NCBI RefSeq assembly: GCF_000787575.1
Contig: NW_012236512.1
Span: 124,001 to 188,000, forward strand
Reading direction: 5' to 3'
DNA from: Acytostelium subglobosum LB1
Lineage: Eukaryota; Evosea; Eumycetozoa; Acytosteliales; Acytosteliaceae
DNA length: 64,000 nucleotides
The translations under genes and the position numbers were made by a program. Positions 1 to 10,129 of this stretch are shown here, piece by piece. Position 1 is the first letter of the stretch. Every line of letters starts with the position of its first letter. The notes beneath the pieces were generated by a model. That model was not told where the DNA came from and made no database searches. It worked only from the letters and a program-made list of their open reading frames with translations.

Positions 1-275
1 ATATTTAATAATCTGATTATGATGATGCATTCATTCACCAAGTTTAGTTTCTTTCGTTCGTTTTCAAACAAGTTCTCGCAATCTGGCACCCTGCTCGAGG
101 ATGTCCAAGTCGAAAGACTAACTTCATGGTCCATCCACCCTCAATCAATCAATTAATCAATATTATACCAATTCATAACCTATCCATCATTGATCGTCAG
201 ACTAGTTAAATGACTTAAATATTATATAGGACCAAAGGCGTTTATTGTAAATTGATAGCTGCGCAGCTGCATTAT
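1..275. other. 3' flank of the PDAP1-like gene, no gene seen
   Basis: AT-rich sequence with a short TCAA-type repeat around 140-160. I see no open frame with family resemblance here. Confidence 0.5.
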
Positions 276-972
276 TTATAGGCCTGTTCTTCTCTTCTCT
301 GCAGCCTTCTCCTCCATAGCTATATTGTTTGAATAAGTAGTTAGGTAAGTATATTTGATTGAATGATTGATTGATATAATATAATATGAACATACCCTTC
401 TTCTCCTCTTCTCTCTTCTTTGCAGCCTCCTCTCTTTGCTTTCTAATGACGAGCAGTCTTTCCATATCAGCCTTCTGCTGTTTCTCCTGTGCTCTAATCT
501 GTGCCTGTTGCTTAGCAACCTCCTCTCTGTTTGATTGATTGATTGATTGTTAGTGATTGAATGAATGATTGAATGATCGAATGAATGAAACGAAACATTA
601 CTTCTCTCTTCTTGATAGTTCAACCTTATGTCCAACCGGCAGATCTGACACCTTCTTGGTGACTGTCTTGACTCTGTTTGGATTGCTAGCGTCTACCTTT
701 GGAGCAGAAGCCACTGGCTTCTCGTCCTCTGATGACTCGTCGACCTCCTCTCCAGATGAGTGCTCGCTGCCAGAGTCGTCGACCTCCTCGTCGGAGGAAT
801 CACCGTTCCTACGTCTAATATCCTCGACGCCCTCCTCATTGCCATAGAGCACATGACGCTCCTGTCCCTTGTGATTGGCCTTTGATCTCTCGATCGCGCG
901 CTTGTTCAACTTGCCACCGGCAGCTGCACCGCCACCGCCACCGCCTCTCTTTCCTCCTCTTCCGTAAGCCAT
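276..972 (-). CDS. PDAP1-like 28 kDa heat- and acid-stable phosphoprotein
   Basis: Three exons (972-602, 526-396, 319-276) join in frame to 181 codons. The protein starts MAYGRGGKRGGGGGG, has an acidic middle (SSDEEVDDSGSEHSSGEE), then a conserved stretch with DASNPNR and VELSRREKEE, and ends in a charged helix with AEKRRTGL. That order of a Gly-rich head, acidic centre, 'SNPNR' block and basic helical tail is typical of PDGFA-associated protein 1, a small cytosolic phosphoprotein of poorly defined role; the family assignment rests on this resemblance. Introns start GTAATG and GTATGT and contain TTGA repeats. It is transcribed divergently from the NDUFB7 gene and shares a 252-base intergenic region with it. 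Confidence 0.85.
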
Positions 973-1224
973 TGATTGATATCTGTATCTGTATCTGTTC
1001 GCTTAAATGTTATTATTATTAACCAATATAGTGTGTGTTTCTCATTCTTTATCCTCTCACTCATCCATCATCTTGTTGTTGAAATTGATAAAATTATTCG
1101 ATTACGAACTTCTTACAAAAGTTAGTGTGTGACAAGTGTGTGATAAAAGAATGACCCGATTCATTCGTTTGATCATTCATCTAAAGATCAAGATATATAT
1201 AACAACAAAACAAACAATAATATA

Positions 1225-1668
1225 ATGAATAGTTATAGAATAAGTGAACCAGTATTCCCTAAATTGGATGATTATTATATGGATCATATTAATGTGATGC
1301 CAGAGGAATTCGTATTGATATCAAAGAGGAAAGGAGTTCAACTTAATGAGAATAGAGCATGATTATAAAGGAATCATGTATTGAGTACTTTTCAGAGTTG
1401 GAGCAATGCAAGACCACAAGATCATTCTCATTCGTCAATTGTATAGACTATCACAGACAGTATCATTATTGTGTAAAACAGAACTCTGTACGTCAATCAC
1501 TCATCTCATTCAATCACTCATTCGAATTCATTGAACTAACATATCAATCAAATGTAGGAGAAATGGGATAGATATCTAAAGTATCATCTGTGGAGTAATA
1601 AGGAGTCATACTATAAGTATTGGGAGGAGATTGAGAAGAAACAGCAGCAGCAGCAACAACAAAAGTAG
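1225..1668 (+). CDS. NADH dehydrogenase complex I subunit NDUFB7 (B18)
   Basis: The core encodes a twin CX9C protein: CIEYFSELEQC, ten residues, then CIDYHRQYHYC, followed by EKWDRYLKYHLWSNKE and a poly-Gln tail. This matches NDUFB7, an accessory subunit of mitochondrial complex I on the intermembrane-space side, where twin CX9C motifs form disulfides. A clear intron (1488-1557, GTACGT to AATGTAG) splits the tail. The N-terminus is a problem. The ATG at 1225 opens a convincing frame (MNSYRISEPVFPK), but the frame changes before the first cysteine. Either a 44-base intron (1312-1355, GTATTG to AATAG) joins it, giving 109 residues, or one base is missing near 1357, which would keep a longer stretch (GVQLNENRA then MIIKESC) resembling the family better. 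Family identity is firm; the exact N-terminal half is not. Confidence 0.8.
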
Positions 1669-2771
1669 TCCATGGACCACAAGACAACACAACATCACAC
1701 CTTCTTTTTCGTCTTCAACACTAAAGGGTGTCCAGGACCAAGTTGACACGCGATCAACTTTGTGTCATATGACACACGTACACATCCAGCAATGATGATT
1801 GGCTTAGTCATTCATTCGTTCATTGGTCAATGGACCATGATGGTGTAGTTCACTCTCATTGCATTTTCCAGCACACGTGGATCGATCATCAGATGACTTG
1901 ACTAGACTGCTGGTAGTAGCAACACAACAGGAGGATGGATGGATGGATGGATGGGATGGAGCAGGAGGCACACTATCAACCACTGGCTCAGTCTTAATAA
2001 ACCATCACTCTCCCACATACCCCAAATAGTTATATATCTCACATGTGTGCGATCCACCTTTGGCAAAGGCACACGCACTTTACTTCATACACACATCACA
2101 CAAACACACACAAACGATCATCCAACAGCTCACACACCACAAACACGAGCATCATCAGACCAACCACCAAACTAATGAATGAATGAGAGAGGGATCAAAT
2201 CAATCAATCAATCAATCAATCAGTAACATTATACATTACAGGTACATTTGATATATTTGTATATCTCCACATCCTTCATTCATTACAACATTGATTAATT
2301 AATTAACAACAACAACAACAACAACACAATAGTTCGATTCGATTTGATGTTCTTAATTCTCTTCATTACCTACTTATTACTTATTAACTTACACTAATTA
2401 GTCACCTAAACATCATTCAAAGTAGACTCTACTACACACACCACCAACCAACCACACGTGCCCCTTCCTTTTCTTTGCCGTTCCATCACCAGCAAGATCT
2501 TCCTCGAGAAGGTCTCCCCTCAGCTCACACAGTTTGTTTGTTTAAAAAATTAATTTCAAACTCCAAGTTATTGTTGTTCTTATCAATCTCTCTCTTCTCT
2601 CTCTCAATCATTAACAGAGACATACCTATTCTATCTATATATCTATCTATTCTATATATCTATATATCTAGTAGTAGTAGTTACAGAAAGTATCAGGTGA
2701 TCGAACCAATCAAATCAATCAAATCAATCAAACAAAGAATACAAAGATACAATAACAACAACAACAAACAA
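1669..2771. other. 1.1-kb intergenic region between NDUFB7 and the phosphatase gene
   Basis: Low-complexity sequence: GGAT repeats near 1933-1955, CA-rich tracts at 2080-2170, TCAA repeats at 2198-2222 and AAC repeats near 2308. Short open frames here have repeat-driven composition and no recognisable domain. It probably holds the phosphatase promoter. Confidence 0.5.
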
Positions 2772-4121
2772 ATGGATGAGGATTATACAAAGCCTGTGTA
2801 TGACTTATATGCACACATTAGCTCAGAGAAGCGGATCAGCGATGAGTTTGCTGCTTTAGAAGTGGAGTTTCAATCACACAACCAACAGACTCTTGAAGGA
2901 ACATTGAAGCACAATACACCAAAGAATCGTTACACTAATATACTACCATGTATGTTTGAATGTTGATTGATCAATTGATTGATTGATTGATTGACAGATC
3001 AAGGTATAACTAACATGAATCAATCATATACACATTAGGTGATTCAACAAGAGTCAAACTTGAGAAGATAGATGGACAGGAGGGATCAGACTACATAAAT
3101 GCTAACTTTATCAATGTATGTTTGATCACATGATTGATTGATCGATCATACACTGACATATCATCATGTGATCACATGACCATATATATAGGGAGAGTAT
3201 GAGAAGCAGTATATCTGCACACAGGGACCTCTACAGAACACTATTGTGGACTTTTGGAGGATGGTCTGGGAGAACAATAGTAGGATCATTGTGATGCTCT
3301 CAAAGGAGCTGGAGAACTATAGACCCAAGTGCGATCGATACTGGTCCGACAACGAGTCGATTGAATACGACTACTTCACTGTACAGATAACGAACTTAGA
3401 GAGAGACATCGAGAGGGAGATCATATGTAGAACATTTTCATTAACCAATCACATTGTAAGGACTCTGATTGTGTTTGATTGATTGCTTATGGACCAGGCC
3501 TCACTCACTCACTTACTCATTCATCAACACTTAGGTAAATCAAACAAGAACAATCACACACTACCAGTACGAGGGATGGCCTGATCATAATGCTCCAAAT
3601 GATACGGAGCCACTGCGCCATCTGTTGCACATGATCAATGCCACCCAGAACAGTCTGAAGAGGGAGGGCATTGCAAGTCCTTTTGTTGTACACTGCAGTG
3701 CAGGTGTAGGCCGTACCGGAACATTCTGTACCGTTCACATGATGATGAGCAGGATTGACAACACCGTCCCTGGTCACAGGATTGACTTTAACATATTTAA
3801 CATTGTCAAGAACCTTAGGAAGCAGAGACCTGGAATGGTACAACAATTGGTATGTTTGTCGTTTGATGTGAGCGACTGATGGATTGATGGACTGACTCAA
3901 ATCAATCAATCAATCATTTATAGGAACAATATCTATTTTGTTATGCGACAATAGCAGATGAACTTAGGGAGAGAGACAGTAACAATGAGGGCATCAACAA
4001 CAATAACAACAATAGTAGTGACGAAGACGATAATGATAGTGATGACGACAATCATCACAACAACAACGACAACAATAAGAACAACAACAGGAACAACAAC
4101 AAGGATCACCTGGTAATGTGA
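2772..4121 (+). CDS. Classical protein-tyrosine phosphatase
   Basis: Five exons (2772-2949, 3039-3115, 3192-3455, 3535-3849, 3924-4121) give 343 residues. The motifs of a classical PTP domain appear in order: KNRYTNILP, the DYINANFIN substrate loop, QGPLQNTIVDFWRMVWE, the WPD loop (GWPDHNAP), the catalytic P-loop VHCSAGVGRTGTF with its nucleophilic Cys and Arg, and the Q-loop region (KQRPGMVQQ). The enzyme should dephosphorylate phosphotyrosine in the cytosol. The residue after NILP is Cys where most PTPs have Tyr, and this sits at a splice junction. The catalytic domain is followed by a 60-residue Asn/Asp-rich tail typical of dictyostelids. No signal peptide or membrane segment is visible. 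Dictyostelium has several such enzymes and I cannot assign which one this is. Confidence 0.92.
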
Positions 4122-4509
4122 CGGACCTCAACACAACACCAATTTCAAATATATCATTGACTATACCTATACCATACTATATACATTATGACCATTGTGT
4201 TCCAGTTTTGTTTGTTTACTTTACTTTACTTCATTCATGCGATCACCAACCAACCAATCAATCAAACAAACTTCCAGCCAAACTGGAACAAGCACCCCAC
4301 AGCTTTAGCATCATCTTCATCGAATTGTCGTGGAAGTGGGGTTGATCAAGTTGGACCCGCAAAACCCATGACCCCACCGTTTGGGTCGCGATCGGGAATG
4401 TTGAATTGGACCCGTTGGTGAATACACTAACATAAGCAAACATTCTAACTCCAATCAATCAACCAATCAATCAATCAAATAACAGTTAGATAGAGATAGA
4501 TAGATAGAG
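4122..4509. promoter_or_regulatory. Promoter region of the B-box gene with a GACCC/GGGTC cluster
   Basis: Around 4336-4415 a GC-rich island holds GTGGGGTT, two copies of GGACCCG, TGACCCCAC and TTTGGGTCGCGATCGGG. It stands out from the AT-rich flank and lies about 100-170 bases before the next ATG. No credible gene is seen. Confidence 0.4.
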
Positions 4510-6159
4510 ATGGAGATGGAGACAACGACAGTATTATGTGATGCACATGGTGATAAACCTGTTGAATACCTTTGCCAGAATGATCAACAGATGATATGTA
4601 TAGAATGTACAATGTCCAATCACTTTGGTCATGTACATTATCATGTAGACGAGTTGAAATCAGAGTTCTTTCAACCTGAGAACTTGAAGAAACATATGGA
4701 GCAGCTGTGGACTAGTCTCAAGCCATTGTACACACAACGCCAGGCATTCCTAGACAATGAGGATCGCATTGGACAAGTCTTCCACGAGTTGCATCAACAG
4801 TTGGCACTTGAGGAGCATAAGTTAAGGAAGCCCATTGTCAAGGAGAGAGAAAAGGTTGACTCTGCCATCGAGTCCATCATCAGCGAGATTCAATCAATCA
4901 ACTCCATTTGCTTGGCGCAACGTGGTGGCAACAACTTGTCCGACCATGACCACCAACATGTGACCTCGACCACTGACATCATAGTCGAGTCGATCAACCC
5001 CGATGATACATTGACATCATTCATTCAATCAAATCCATTGCCAATGGATGATGATGATCAATCACCAATGACTCGCATCGCGTTATACTTGGCCCAGTTC
5101 AAGGACCCTGGCCGCAATGACCATGTCCACGACCTCGCCATCAGGTTCGAACCAGCACCCTTGCGTAATCAGATCATGCGCACTATACACGACGCGTTCG
5201 AGATGGTCGAGGGAGGTGCTGACAACAAACAATCACAGTTCCAAGCCGACAACTTTAGCTCACAATGGCAGGTGTTCTCGCTGGATGGTGGTGGTGGCAT
5301 CCACCTGTTCGACCCAGCAGCCTCCAACACCAAGTGGATGCGTGTCAATTGGCGCGAGAAGGAGAACCGCTACAACACCCTCCAGTCCGCTGCCGCGGCA
5401 ATCGACGAAAATGTCTACATATTTGGAGGCGAAGATCGCTCGGTCACATACTCGCGCTTCTCGATGTCCAAACAACGCGTGGACTTCACCGGCGACATTG
5501 GCACGGGACAAGGTGGCTCGTTCATCTCGACATGCTACGACGGCGAGAATTACATCTACCTCGTGGGCGGTCACTTCCGCTATGAGTCACTGACACGCAT
5601 CGATCGGTTCGACATCCGCACGGGAGAGTGCCAGCGCATTGGTTGTCTGGGGCTATCCAAAGACATGCTCTACTATTTCTACTCATTCATCTACAAAGAC
5701 GTGCTGTACGCCGTGACCTACAACCGTAACTTGGTCATCACATTCAATCTCACGACAATGGAGCGACGACAGGCCACGCCCGACTATGCCGACGGCATCT
5801 TCAAGAACATCTGGGCCATGTGCTACGATGACGCGAATCATCTTTATATACTTAAGACTGATCATCAGCTGATCAAGCTGTCACTGCAGAGTAGAAAGTA
5901 CATTACACTGGCCACACTGGAGCCCAAAGAGAAGCTATCCTCATCGCACAATATTACATCGATGGTATACCTCACATCCAATCGTGGCAAACAACAAAGT
6001 CTCTATCTTCTGGGTGGCCTACTGTACGGCACACATCAATACTCAATCCAAGAGAACTGTTGGACAGTGTGCGACGAGTCCAACCGTGATGGATTCGAAC
6101 GACATCGTCGTGGATCATGTCGAGTTCCAAAGAAGCAATACCAACAACAAGTACAATAA
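4510..6159 (+). CDS. B-box zinc finger protein with kelch-like beta-propeller
   Basis: A single exon of 549 residues. The N-terminus carries one B-box: CDAHGDKPVEYLC, then CIEC and a His-rich end (HFGHVHYHVDE), which would bind two zincs. Residues about 50-150 look coiled-coil (KKHMEQLWTSLKPLYTQRQ, REKVDSAIESIISEIQ). From about residue 250 come kelch-style repeats with glycine pairs at strand ends (NVYIFGGED, YIYLVGGHFR, LYLLGGLLYG). There is no RING upstream, so this is not a full TRIM ligase. Dictyostelids have many B-box proteins of unknown role, probably scaffolds. I infer a cytosolic protein and cannot name a substrate. Confidence 0.75.
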   Translation: MEMETTTVLCDAHGDKPVEYLCQNDQQMICIECTMSNHFGHVHYHVDELKSEFFQPENLKKHMEQLWTSLKPLYTQRQAFLDNEDRIGQVFHELHQQLALEEHKLRKPIVKEREKVDSAIESIISEIQSINSICLAQRGGNNLSDHDHQHVTSTTDIIVESINPDDTLTSFIQSNPLPMDDDDQSPMTRIALYLAQFKDPGRNDHVHDLAIRFEPAPLRNQIMRTIHDAFEMVEGGADNKQSQFQADNFSSQWQVFSLDGGGGIHLFDPAASNTKWMRVNWREKENRYNTLQSAAAAIDENVYIFGGEDRSVTYSRFSMSKQRVDFTGDIGTGQGGSFISTCYDGENYIYLVGGHFRYESLTRIDRFDIRTGECQRIGCLGLSKDMLYYFYSFIYKDVLYAVTYNRNLVITFNLTTMERRQATPDYADGIFKNIWAMCYDDANHLYILKTDHQLIKLSLQSRKYITLATLEPKEKLSSSHNITSMVYLTSNRGKQQSLYLLGGLLYGTHQYSIQENCWTVCDESNRDGFERHRRGSCRVPKKQYQQQVQ

Positions 6160-6222
6160 ACCCTACCCTCACACTACCCTACCCTTGCCCTCGCCCTCGC
6201 CCTCGCCCTTACCCTCACAGAG
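6160..6222 (+). repeat. Degenerate CCCT(A/CG) array
   Basis: Directly after the B-box stop codon lies a C-rich strand of repeats of the forms CCCTA, CCCTTG and CCCTCG, then CCCTTACCCTCAC. It resembles decayed interstitial telomere-type sequence or a simple-repeat expansion in the 3' UTR. Confidence 0.6.
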
Positions 6223-6333
6223 TCGACGACTCAAAAAACGAATGAATTGGAAGTCATCATAATTATTCAATCAATTCAATTAGTATCTAAACAGATAATA
6301 TATATAGAAGCAAGCGAACGAAGACGACGAATA

Positions 6334-8185
6334 ATGCAGGCTTGTCTGTCTGCAAGATCATCATCGATGTCGATGTCGATGTTCTCAATCTTTACAAGAC
6401 GACTGAAAGGATCACCACATTCATTCACATCTCTTGGCTGGTCATCATCATCATCATCCATAACTCCATTCAATAGTCAACGAACATTCACAACTGATTC
6501 ATCGTCATCATCATCATCAACTGCAGCAGCCACTGCTATTGCATCACAGATCGACACACCTACGAAGCCAAAGGTGTTGGTCATATCAGGTCCAACTGGT
6601 ATTGGAAAGGTAGGCTACACTCACTCACTCAATCAAGCAATCACGACTAACACAACACATGCAGTCAGAGATAGGCATTAGAATGGCACAGTTGTTGGGA
6701 GGTGAGATTGTGTCGGCAGACTCGGTACAGGTATATAGACGTTTGAACATTGGAAGTAATAAGGGCGCGATGGATCGTGTACCACATCACTTGTTCGACA
6801 TACTGGACTTTAACGACACGTTCAATGTAAAGAGCTATCTAGAGTTGGCTATCAATGCCATCGATGACATTATTGCACGTGGTCGCATACCCATCCTGGT
6901 CGGTGGTTGCGGCTTCTACATACACTCGGTGCTCAACGGCATCAACAAGACACCACTCGAGGGCAACATTGAAAGAGGTACACTCGAGTCAATTGAAGCG
7001 CGTCTAAGAGCAGAGAACAATTGGTTCAGAGTGTAAGTCCTTCAATCATTCATTCAATCATTGATTCATTCATTCGATCGACTAACATTCTTGAATGTGT
7101 AGTGCATCAATTCTCAAGGAGATCGATCCAGAGTCAGCTCAAACAATCAGTCGCAATGACTATAGACGCATGGCAAAGAGCTTCTACGTCTATGCTCAGA
7201 CCGGCACCAAGTACTCAGAGTACAAGAAAATACATGGTATGTTGATGATGATGGGACGGACGATGGATGGATGGACTCAAGATTAACCATGCATCGTTAC
7301 ACAGACAAATCATATGACAGCAACAAGTACGACTTTAGAGCATTCCACATTACAGCTAGACGCGATGCAGTGATGCACATGCTCAACTATCGTTGCGAAC
7401 TGATGATTCAGAATGGATTCATCAAAGAGGTGGTCGAGCTGCTTCTTGATGGTCTCTCACCTCAATCACAAGTGTCCAACTCAATAGGATATAGTCAATG
7501 TATCAATATACTTTTGACTCCAATGGAAGTAAGTAACATGTTGTTGGTGTGTCTTGGTCCTGACCTAACAATCATAATCACAGTCACAGATAACAATGTT
7601 GGATACGATCAACTTCTTGATTGAATTCCAGGCACAGACAAGGACATACAGTAGGAGACAATCAATATGGTTTAAGAAGTGCAAGGCTACACGATGGCTG
7701 GAAATGAGTCCACTTCCACAAGAGTTCTCACAATTCACTCAAGGAACAACCTTACCCAAGAGATCAACTCTAGACGTGTATGTTATGGAATGATCATCCA
7801 AATCACTCTCACTCATTCATTGACTCACTCAATCAATCAATCAATCCATAGTATGTTGGAACAGTTCTACATGGATGAGAACACTTTCGCCAATGCAAGG
7901 AATGTGGAGGCAGAGGAAATGTTGAAGCATATGACGAGGGATCAGAAGAAGATGTGCAAGGAGACATTGCACAAGTTCCAATTGTTCACATCAGAGAATT
8001 CATTCTTGCCTCTGCGCAAGGTGATCATGGCAGGTCGATCATTGCTGCACAAGAATCGACCAGAGCTGTTTGGCCCAGAGTTGAACCCGCATCTCATCTC
8101 TGAACAGAAGAGGAAGCAACAAGAGCTGTTGCATTCCCAACTGTCTGGTGGTGCCGATGACAGCGGGGAGCATATCCGTCAATGA
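6334..8185 (+). CDS. tRNA dimethylallyltransferase (isopentenyltransferase, MiaA/MOD5 type)
   Basis: Six exons (6334-6609, 6665-7032, 7103-7236, 7305-7528, 7584-7777, 7852-8185). The enzyme moves a dimethylallyl group to the N6 of adenosine 37 in tRNAs reading UNN codons. The P-loop VISGPTGIGKSEIGI is split by intron 1. It is followed by GGEIVSADSVQVYRRLNIGS with the catalytic Asp, the VPHHLFDI motif, PILVGGCGFYIHSVL, and NDYRRMAKSFYVYAQTG. The later NSIGYSQC and QTRTYSRRQSIWFKK segments are also family hallmarks. The N-terminus (MQACLSARSSSMSMSM, then FTRRLKG and a Ser/Thr-rich stretch) suggests mitochondrial import, which is an inference. Dictyostelids also have isopentenyltransferases making cytokinins and discadenine; the length and tRNA-type motifs fit the tRNA enzyme better. 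AATAAA lies at 8225. Confidence 0.92.
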
Positions 8186-8281
8186 TCTTGATAAGATATC
8201 CTGTGCGTGCAAGAGTCTAGCTACAATAAAGCTGTGCTGTAGTCACCAACGTATACTTTGGCGATTACTTTGAGGCAGACA

Positions 8282-8314
8282 AAGAAGAAGAAGAAGAAGA
8301 AGAAGAAGAAGAAG
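8282..8314 (+). repeat. (AAG)n microsatellite
   Basis: About eleven perfect AAG units in the gap between the convergent isopentenyltransferase and HSBP1 genes. Confidence 0.95.
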
Positions 8315-8357
8315 ATTGAATCATATGATCGATATACACAAAGGTGGATAGAATTCT

Positions 8358-8836
8358 CTATTTCTGTTGCTGGCTGTTTGAGTCTGCGGTGTTTGTCGTT
8401 GTGGTAGTCGTTGGTGCAGTTCCATTTGGCTGCTGAAGGTTAGCTTGATGCATCAAGTCACTAATCGATTTATCCAAATCATCTATTCTTGATCCCATTT
8501 CATCGACTATGTTGAAGTAAGTGTTTGTTTGATCGATAGATTGATTGATTGAGTTCATTGAATGAAAGATTAGTATCTGCACCTATCGAGCTATGTTGGT
8601 TTGATCATCATACTTCTCTTCAATATAGACTCTGACATTGTTTCAAATCTTGTTTGCTGTTGGTGATAAGGTGATGAACATAGGTTAGAGACAGAGAGAG
8701 AGGAGAGAGATGATTGATCGTCTCATTAATGTACCATTTGCTCCAAGAGAGTTTGAACGAATGATGACATGTCTTGTGCACTTGGGTCAGCAGGGTGACC
8801 AGCGGCGTCTGGGTGATTCTGGTTATTGTCCTCCAT
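8358..8836 (-). CDS. Heat shock factor binding protein 1 (HSBP1)
   Basis: Three small exons (8836-8735, 8656-8614, 8506-8358) join to 97 residues. The joined core reads FVQTLLEQMQTRFETMSESI followed by LKRIDEMGSRIDDLDKSISDLM. This matches the HSBP1 coiled coil, with its heptad-spaced hydrophobics, almost position for position. HSBP1 is a nuclear coiled-coil protein that binds trimeric HSF1 and is also linked to WASH complex assembly. The N-terminus is Asn/Asp/His-rich and the C-terminus ends in a Thr/Asn/Gln stretch. The middle exon is only 43 bases. Its donor (GTATGA, after AGAGAA) was chosen because it restores the family sequence. The gene is convergent with the isopentenyltransferase gene. 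Confidence 0.9.
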
Positions 8837-9043
8837 TATATATGTATATGTATATGTTATAAGTTATCTGTATCGTTTGTAATAATAAATGGAATGATAT
8901 GAATGGGTGTTGTTTATTGAGATACATTTATTTTTATCGATTTCCTACAAGATCAAGTGTTTGAAGATTGAATAAACGACCCGGAGTTGGTCCATTACTG
9001 GTGATGGATAAAGTGAAAGTGATCACTTATAAGTGATTGATTA

Positions 9044-9939
9044 TTAAAGTTTCTTTGTTAGACTCTTAATTGTACTCATTAAGTTCTGATCTGTTCGTTG
9101 TAGGAATGCTTGTTTCTCCAGATATCCATTCTTTGCCTTGTTCTCAATGTCGTTCTTCTCCATCATATTGCCATCCTTGAATTTATCCCAATCCATTTGT
9201 GACTTTTGTAATGTTGACAATGCCTTTGGCTTTGCTCCCAACTTTGATAGTAGTCCTCCCATATTCTTGGCACTAATTGATTGTTGATGGAGTGTCAGGG
9301 ATTGATTGAATCAAAGGTTGTGAGAGTGCAAACTGAAGCCACTTACCCAGCTTTCGAAGGCGCAGGCTTTGGTGCGCCTGGTCCGACTTGTGTCCTAACA
9401 GTGACCTCCCTCCTATAGTGTGTGTCAGTATCAATCAATCAATCAATCAATCGATGATATTCACAAACTTACTCTATTCTCTCACCAGCAAACTCAAAGA
9501 CTTCAATCTTCTTCTCCTCGGTTGTTTGAATGACTGGTGTGGCGTTTGATTGTTCTTTGGACTTCTGTTCGGCGTCATTCAACATCTCTTCCAAAGTCTT
9601 CTCGACAACAGGGAGTGTCTCTTTCTTTTCATCAGACTGATCTGCTGTCTTTTCTGTTGTCATGTTGGCATCGTCTTCATCATCATCATCATCTTTGTCT
9701 ATCTTGCTCTTCTTCTTTGTTGACTGTTGTTTCTTCTTTGTCGTTGTTTTACTTATTTGCTTTCTCTTCTTCTTATTCTTGTTGTCAACGTCATCACCTT
9801 CATCATCATGTTCAAACTCTTCTTCATCTTCTGATTGATCACTTGGGACATAATCATCATCATCTGAATCATTGATCATGTCCTCAGCAGACATCTGAGG
9901 TATTGACACATTACGTGTTCTACTTCTTATTCCTTGCAT
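9044..9939 (-). CDS. BCNT-domain protein (CFDP1 / Swc5 homolog)
   Basis: Three exons (9939-9473, 9412-9347, 9272-9044) give 253 residues. The N-terminal half is acidic and basic by turns (NDSDDDDYVPSDQSEDEEEF, then KKKRKQISKTTTKKK). The C-terminal exon carries the BCNT signature: KALSTLQKSQMDWDKFK, then KNGYLEKQAFLQRTD. The family's yeast member Swc5 is a subunit of the SWR1 remodeller that deposits H2A.Z; the animal member is CFDP1. The acidic region is where the family is thought to bind histones. A nuclear role in H2A.Z exchange is inferred from the family. The start at 9939 gives MQGIRSRTRNV, and the next gene diverges about 190 bases away. Confidence 0.88.
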
Positions 9940-10019
9940 TATTATTCTATCTATCTTTCTTTATAACTTTGAATGAATGAATTCTGAAGTGCAAGTAACT
10001 TTCTCCAACTTTTCCCCCA

Positions 10020-10060
10020 AACATGGACCCGCCATTCTTGGGTCTAACCTGTCTCCAGGG
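10020..10060. promoter_or_regulatory. GACCC/GGGTC inverted pair in the CFDP1/methyltransferase divergent promoter
   Basis: GGACCCGCC and CTTGGGTCT form a short inverted repeat in the 190-base divergent gap, about 85 bases from each start codon. A similar word appears upstream of several other genes in the window. Confidence 0.4.
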
Positions 10061-10129
10061 AATCACAATAATTAACTTAATCTTATACTAAGATAGATAG
10101 ATAGTAATAATACTATTAATAGTATAACA

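Noticed and set aside
1939-2175. 78-codon frame on the + strand
   Set aside because: It starts in a GGAT repeat and is rich in repeat-encoded His/Thr; there is no splice or family support.
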